DNA from: Gonapodya sp. JEL0774
Lineage: Eukaryota; Monoblepharomycota; Monoblepharidomycetes; Monoblepharidales; Gonapodyaceae
NCBI GenBank assembly: GCA_027604505.1
Contig: JADIIX010000089.1
Coordinates: forward strand, 1-64,000
Length of the DNA: 64,000 nt
Direction: 5' to 3'
This document shows positions 57,972 through 64,000 of the stretch, one piece after another. Made by a program: the position numbers and the translations under genes. Positions within the stretch are counted from its first letter, which is position 1, and each line of letters starts with the position of its first letter. The notes below the pieces were generated by a model. The model ran no database searches and had not been told where the DNA came from. It saw nothing but the letters and a program-made list of their open reading frames with translations.

Positions 57972-60631
57972 ATGGTGAATGCATTTGAATGGGCTGGCTC
58001 CTTTCCGCCAACCAACGAGAACCCGCCCACACCACTAATGAATGCGAATCCAAGAGTACCTACCAATGGACACGTTGCGATGACACCACCGTCTTTGGGT
58101 GCTGATCTCATCCCACTGAACGGAAAATTGCCCCTGAAACCGGAAGGTGTGTCCTCCTTACATTTTGCAGTAGGAATCTCATGACATCCTGTTGGTGCTG
58201 CAGACACCGCTACTAGGCGCTTGGAAAACTACGTCTCCACAAACGAGGATGATTCAACTCTCAGTGGAGACGTGTGAGTAATGTTGACGTGCGTTTCCAT
58301 ATGTATGTGGAAGAAGCACGAATGACAACTCGTTTATCAGATCAGCACTACAAGACGGACTTGCATTCATCGCTTTTGGTGCCCAGGCTATCGCTCAAGA
58401 CGAGTTCACAAAGTGCTTTGCCTCGAAACCAACTCCCCAGTATACATTCACCCCTCGGGACACACTCAAATTTCTAGGGGCTGTTATCAGATACGGGATT
58501 CTCTTTCCCTTGAGGTGCGTACCAAACAATTTTCATCAAAGGACGCAATCGATAACTTGTACGCTGTACCTGGCAGGCTTATCTTCCTCCTACTGGCATC
58601 TCTCGTCTTCTTCTTAGCGCTCCCTTTCATCAACGCCGCAAATGATCCCGCGTGGCAAAAGTGGTCTTTCCAGATGTATGCTGGTGCCTTTCTCTTCTCT
58701 TTTGGGTCTCGAATCCGGTATCGCAACCATAAGTACCGCCCAAGTGTCCCCCACATTTATGTCGCCAACCATACGAGTCCCCTCGATTTTCTCGTTCTCT
58801 GTGCCTACGATTTCCCACACGCTGTCATAATGCAGAAGCAGGGTGGCCTGTTCGGTTTCTTCCAAAAGCATGTGCTGAGGCTAAATGGGTCCGTGTGTTT
58901 TGATCGAAAGGACAAGAATGATCGCAGTGCGATTGGCAAACTGTGAGTACAACTTTCCCTTTGCGGTACGTGGAGTTCTCAACATGTAACTAGATGGGTT
59001 CGTGTCTTCCAGTATGAGAGCTCACGCTGCTGACACCTCTCGAGCCCCTCTTCTCCTGTTCCCGGAGGGAACATGTGTCAATAACGAGTACACAGTTCTC
59101 TTCCATAAGGGCGCTTTTGAGTTGGATGTGGCCATTTGCCCAGCTGCCATAAAGTGAGTCAGCATGAACTCCCTCATTTTAGCCTTTTGAGTAACCATCT
59201 TCTCAGGTACGACAAGAGCTGGGGTGACGCATATTGGCAATCTTCCTCTCAGTCATTTTCCCAACACTTTCTTTATCTCATGACTCGTTGGGCGCTCGTC
59301 GCCGATGTGTGGTTTCTTCCCGCCTCCACCCGTTTGCCCAATGAGTCTGCCGGAGACTTCGCCTTCCGAGTGAAGACCTCTATATCTGAGCGCGCCCGGC
59401 TAAAAAATCTATCGTGGGATGGCTATATGAAACATTCGGGCCCCGCCAAAGAGAAACGGGAGAAAATGCGCGAACAAGGACAAGCACGAATGGGTCAGGG
59501 GATCATGCGCAAACTTGGGGAGGCGTACCGCCGCAAGCACCTTATTCGCCGAACGCAACGCTCTCACTCGATCTCGTGCCTTCGGGAAGTGCGTCCGCCC
59601 TCAGACGAAGCAGTGGGAACTGTCGCGGCGCCTGAAGACCTCCCGTCCTTTGAAACGGTGGAGTTTCGCGGGGCACGTGCCGGACCCACAGATGATGTTT
59701 TCAGCGACGTTCGCAATGACGTTTTGGTTGCGCAACAGGCGCAAGAGCTCCAGAAGACGGACTTGGCAGCGGATTTGGAGACCAAGTTGGGTGGATTGGT
59801 GGAAAGCTGGACGCATTATGCGAAGATGTCCGCGAAATTTGGTGGCTGGGACCAAAGACGATTGGAATACCTTGGCTGGAGAATTTGGTTTAAGCAGCGA
59901 CAAAGGTGCGTTTCTGAAAATGGGCCCAAGTGGATCACATCACTTCTGCAAAGCACGTTATTTCACCGATCAGGTACATCGACGAAAGAGTGCAAAGAGG
60001 ATTTCTTCGCCGACCTTCCCTTCCCCGCATCGCGTCGGCTTCTGAAATTGTTCGCGATACCGTCACCGGAGCAGTAGAACTTGTCGGTGGGATTGTTGGG
60101 GAGCTCACGAAGCGTACCAGATCTATATCTGGTGGAGCAGTCAAGGTTTCTGCTTTTGCCGGTCTGACAATGTCACCCCTCTTCAGAGCCGGTGGACAAG
60201 AGTCAGATCAGGACGGCAGTGAAAGTAGTGGTGATGACTCCACTCCGATTGCCAAAGTATCGGAGCGACTCTCGACAACCCACCCGCGAGTGCCGTTGAA
60301 GTCGACACCTCGCTCGTCGGCTGCTAACAGCAATCTTCTGTTGCTATCAGTACCCAAGAAGGCGTCGTCTCTCCGGGTCGAGTCCAGGCGGGGATCTATT
60401 CTCATGACCGATAAAGAAATGGCGCGATTGAAGGACATGGAAGAAGAATCGGGCTTTGATGATGGGGAAGAAGAGTGGGCTGACGCGCCATCTCGCTTGT
60501 CAACGGCTCGGCCTTCTCCAGTTCGCTCGAGAGCGGTTACCGATTCTTCACGGTCAGGGGACGAGGAAAATTTTGAACCTGGAATTGCAAGTATTAGACA
60601 GAGGAAGGTCGTTCATGATACGACCGAGTAA
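57972..60631 (+). CDS. Glycerol-3-phosphate acyltransferase, GPAT3/4 type
   Basis: GPAT3/4-type enzymes acylate glycerol-3-phosphate at the ER as the first step of glycerolipid synthesis. The start MVNAFEWAGSFPPTNENPP leads over several short exons to FTPRDTLKFLGAVIRYGILF and a hydrophobic segment RLIFLLLASLVFFLALPFIN. Acyltransferase motif I is VANHTSPLDFLVLCAYDF (HxxxxD). Then QKHVLRLNGSVCFDR, LLLFPEGTCVNNEYTVLFHK (motif III), GAFELDVAICPAAIKYDKSW, GDAYWQSS and WALVADVWFLP, which match GPAT3/4 rather than plain AGPAT. After the catalytic domain there are about 370 extra residues: basic helical KHSGPAKEKREKMREQGQAR, SWTHYAKMSAKFGGWDQRRL, then a Ser-rich acidic tail ending KVVHDTTE. The extension uses in-frame splicing and looks genuine. 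Confidence 0.88.
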
Positions 60632-60757
60632 ATCCATTAGATATTCATGTTGAAATCCAATCGTCTGTATGAATGTTGGGTTCTTGGCCACAGCCACGAC
60701 AGCTCCGCAGCATCAGCAACCAACCTCACCTTACCACACTCCACCTTTCAACACGCC

Positions 60758-62834
60758 ATGGCTTCGCTCGCCGATGAATTGATCGCAGAGCTTGATGATT
60801 TAGGGGATGGAAATGAAGATGACGTTGACATGGGGGACAGCGTAGGGGACGAGCTCGGTGGTGAGGACGACGGCGCGGACGACGATGACATGGAGTTGAA
60901 CGATGCCGAGGCGAAGCGGAGACTCGATGCAGAGATTGAAAAAAAATTGATGGGCGCGGACGATGTCAAAAGTGTAGCGAAGCTGCTCAGCAGTCGAAAC
61001 TACTCCGAAATAATGAAGGTGAGAATAGTTGCGCTTCGTCGGAGGCTTTCGAATACCAATCTCTCTGAGTACGCGAAACCTCCGTCTCACTTTATGCTCC
61101 TTCTATCGTGTTTAGAAAATAGAGTACTTTAGGAGTGTCCCCCGGTCTCAAACAATCATCGGACCTGTGGAGGAAGATCCAGAGTACAAAGTCATCATCG
61201 CGGCGAATAACATTGTTGGTGATATTGAGTCAGAAATCCTCCTTGTCCACAAAGTGAGTTTGCGTTCATTCTCTCCATTTCACGCATCCTGGAACAATGG
61301 AAACGAGGTCCAGAATTGAAGACTGAACGTGCCATAAACTCCCCCCTATCTCGTGTTAGCTTTTGTGCTCTGATTACTTACGGGGATTTCACGGTCTCCG
61401 TTTCCAAACAGTACATCCGCGACCATTACGCACCTCGATTTCCCGAACTTGACAACCTGGTACCAAATCCGTTCGATTACTCTCGCACGGTCCGCGCTAT
61501 TGGGACCGAGCTTGATCTCTCGAAAGTCGATTTGCGACCTGTCCTGCCACAGTCTCTGGTAGTGGTTCTGAGTGTCACGGCAAGCACGACCATAGGGAAG
61601 CCACTACCGAAAGAAGAGATTAAGAAAGTAATGGATGCAGCAGACATGATCGAAGAACTTGATTCTGCCAAAAGGAAGGTGTGTTACGTCAAAAGCAGAC
61701 TCCAATTACTTGAAAGCGAAGTTTTTGTTCTCTCCACCATCGATCAGATTTACGAGTACGTCGAGTCTCGCATGTCATTCCTTGCTCCGAACCTCACAGC
61801 CGTCGTTGGATCTTCCACCGCTGCAAAGTTGGTCGGTGCAGCCGGCGGCCTCTCCAATTTATCGAAGATCCCTTCATGTAACATTGAAGTCATTGGTGCG
61901 GCGAAACGAGCAAATACTGGTTTGTCAATCTTGGGTCAAGAGAGGCATCGTGGCTTCCTCTACGCTTCAGAGTTTGTTCAAGGTGTACCACCGGAGTGGC
62001 GACGAAAAGCAGTTCGCCTTGCTGCAGCGAAGTGTGCTCTGGCTGCGCGCATGGATCGTGCGAGAGACTACCCAGACGGCAGTCAAGGTCAGGGCTGGCT
62101 AGAAGAGATCACGAAGCGAATCGACAAAGCCATGGAGCCTCCTCCAGGGAAGGCGCAGAAACCCCTTCCGGCACCGGATGAGCTTCCGAAAAAGCGTCGG
62201 GGCGGTCGGAGAGTTCGCAAGATGAAGGAACAATATGTGATGACTGAGGTTCGAAAGGCCTCGAATCGTATTCAGTTTAACGTTGCGGAAGAGGAGGCGA
62301 TGGTGATGGGAAGCACAAAGGGGCTTGGGGTGATGGGAAACACAGGAAAGGTTAGAATGGCCAAAGACGACAGAGTCAAACGTACGTGTTCAAGGCAAAA
62401 CACTCTGGTTTGACTTGAAAGCCGGTTTACAAACGTTATTGATATATTGACACCTCGATTGTTTTGTAGCTGGACTTGGTAAGGCTATGAATGCCCGCAT
62501 TCAGAAGCTGTCGACGCCCAGCCAATCATCAGGTACATCTGGTTTGGCATCGTCGCTTGCTTTTACACCCGTGCAAGGTAAGCTGGAATAATCGGGAAGA
62601 TCTCAGGTTGATAGTTCATTCATAAACCACCTTTTTCAACCAGGTATTGAACTTAACAACCCGGAGGCACAAAAGCAAAAAATCAATGACGTTAATGCGA
62701 AGTGGTTTGGTGCTTTCAAGGGTTTTGTAAAGGTGGGCAAAGCGGGTGAAAGCTCTGCTGGAGGGGAAAGTGCCGCCCCTCTTCCAGTCAAAGGGACAAT
62801 GGCACCACCTCCACCGAGACCGCCAACTAAATAA
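60758..62834 (+). CDS. PRP31: U4/U6 snRNP protein Prp31
   Basis: Prp31 bridges U4/U6 and U5 in the spliceosomal tri-snRNP by binding the U4 k-turn with Snu13. The start MASLADELIAELDDLGDG and an acidic lead are typical. Later exons: DDVKSVAKLLSSRNYSEIM, FRSVPRSQTIIGPVEEDPEY, KVIIAANNIVGDIESEILLV, YIRDHYAPRFPELDNLVPNP, DYSRTVRAIGTELDLS, LSVTASTTIGKPLPKEE, LEYVESRMSFLAPNLTAVVG, the Nop core SSTAAKLVGAAGGLSNLSKI, PSCNIEVIGA, HRGFLYASEFVQGVPPEWRR, KAVRLAAAKCALAARMDRAR, KKRRGGRRVRKMKEQY and RIQFNVAEEEAMV. The C-terminus is Pro-rich, ending PPPPRPPTK. Complete, about seven exons, 126 bp downstream of the GPAT stop. Confidence 0.95.
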
Positions 62835-63074
62835 TAAGATATTCTAGCATCACTTAGTGTAAATAACGAAATTGCTTGTTCAAATATCCCAGTAAACTCG
62901 CTTCCCCGATAATCAGAGGGAAGAACACTCCATTCAAGTACAAATTGCATTGTATTGGCCTTCTAAACATGGCATAAGACTCACATGCCGAATAATGTCC
63001 GGGTATATAATCTGAATTTACTGTAAATGGGAGCTACAGGAATACCATCTCTCCAATGTCTCGACCGTGACGCT

Positions 63075-64000
63075 CTACATTATATTACACCGGCCGCCCC
63101 TCTGAGAGCTGGCAGTCCTTCGTGATTCGTTGCGAAGCCATTGGGCAACTGTGTGTATACGCTTACGTACGGAGGTTATCTATAATGTGATAGTCAGCAG
63201 GAATATCGTGACTTCCAGCACAGCAACGCAGACCCACTTTTAAAAGCTCATACTTCCACTCGTCCGTAACCGGCAATACATTCGCCACCCAGAAAGAGAA
63301 TTCTGCGGGTTCATCCGGCACAGAACCATGAATGGCCTCAAATTGACGCCGCTCGTGAATTGGAATGCGGGACATAAACGCATCCACGACACTCCGTATG
63401 GCTTTGCAATCGGCATCAAATCCATCTAAAGCGTTGGCGGAGGACAGTGACAGCAGCGCGGGTGGAATAAAAGGGTGAGGCGAACCCGGAGGTCTGATGG
63501 GAGAATTGGCTGATAGAACGGAGGGAGGATCGCTTGCGACTGGTGCCGATTCAATTTCGTCATCTTCGTCGACATCTTCCATACGTTCGATTGCACCGAC
63601 GTGGTACCCATCGATGGATCCTCGTTGTAGGACGCGGAATCTAATGGCACCACGAGAAACGGATCGGAGGGCAACGAGTCTTACTTATTTCTGAAGACTT
63701 GAAAGCAAAATAAAGCTGTCAACACACCGGTACTTTCCGACGCTGTTGACGAGATATCTGGGGAGACCGCCCTCCACCATCTCTTCAGCCGGATCTTCCA
63801 ATGCCTCGACCCCGCGAATTTCTGTCCGCACGAGATGCAAAGAATGGATGACATGTTCGTCACTCAATTTCAAGTAATTTATTTCACTCACCCAGCATGC
63901 ACCCATACTCCGCAAATGCATCGGATCCACCCAGACGATTTGGCAAACACATTCCGAAGAGCCGATTCGTGTCTAAGCATCGCTTTATCATAAGACGATA
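63075..64000 (-). CDS. LON-domain protein (LONRF-like), 5' end outside window
   Basis: The exons read FGMCLPNRLGGSDAFAEYGC, RTEIRGVEALEDPAEEMVEG, GLPRYLVNSVGKY, RFRVLQRGSIDGYHVGAIER, an acidic spacer MEDVDEDDEIESAP, then DEPAEFSFWVANVLPVTDEW, KYELLK joined to ITSVRKRIHTVAQWLRN, stop at 63075. This is the LON substrate-binding (PUA-like) domain: LFGMCLP...FAEYGT.L, V..VG..RFRVL.RG..DGY..A.VER, and FSFW.A..LP....EKY.LL..TSVRERL. In eukaryotes this form follows RING fingers in LONRF-type ubiquitin ligases. The RING, if present, lies beyond 64000. No Lon protease domain follows, so it is not a mitochondrial Lon protease. Confidence 0.82.

Noticed and set aside
63075-64000. Mitochondrial Lon protease
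   Set aside because: Only the LON substrate-binding domain is present and the gene ends right after it, with no AAA+ or protease domain.

Overview
The window is nuclear DNA from a flagellated (zoosporic) fungus, most likely a chytrid. Genes are cut by many short GT-AG introns. Fungal markers (a Pkc1-type kinase with DYG in place of DFG, an Ssr4-like SWI/SNF-RSC subunit) sit beside a ciliary dynein-arm gene (DNAI7/CASC1) and a condensin II kleisin (NCAPH2), both absent from most non-flagellated fungi. All CDS spans below run from start to stop codon and include introns. Exon borders were read by eye from splice signals and protein similarity, so the ends given are firmer than the internal exons.

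Layout. 1-2.7 kb is transposon debris: a hAT transposase relic, a Ty1/copia LTR with a half-tRNA-iMet primer site, and the tail of a copia RNase H. 2.8-23.6 kb is a compact housekeeping block: TFB4 (TFIIH), ARPC3 (Arp2/3), delta-COP, ARP4, DNAI7, an R3HCC1-like gene, NCAPH2, a mitochondrial oxodicarboxylate carrier, PSMD9/Nas2, V-ATPase subunit c and SSR4, which contains an assembly gap. Many neighbours are divergent pairs with only 130-190 bp between start codons, or convergent pairs with 33-230 bp between stops. 23.7-27.0 kb holds the most unusual gene, a protein kinase-Sel1 repeat-IRG-like GTPase fusion. 27-34.3 kb is GC-rich and repeat-rich and contains the kanadaptin gene. 34.4-42 kb is accessory: two tandem paralogues of an unrecognised family (one with a frameshift), a perfect 21-bp inverted repeat, and a decayed tandem array of a second unrecognised gene. 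42.6-64 kb returns to housekeeping genes: importin beta-1, a GDT1/TMEM165 transporter, one or two small unknown genes, MTHFS, an alpha/beta hydrolase, PKC1 with an unusual coiled-coil linker, a GPAT3/4-type acyltransferase, PRP31, and a LON-domain gene that runs off the right edge.

The housekeeping genes do not form a pathway. They cover transcription and repair, vesicle coats, actin branching, chromatin, chromosome condensation, splicing, lipid synthesis and cell-wall signalling. The parts most worth follow-up are the kinase-Sel1-GTPase gene, the paralogue pair and array at 34-42 kb, the condensin II subunit, and the PKC1 architecture.
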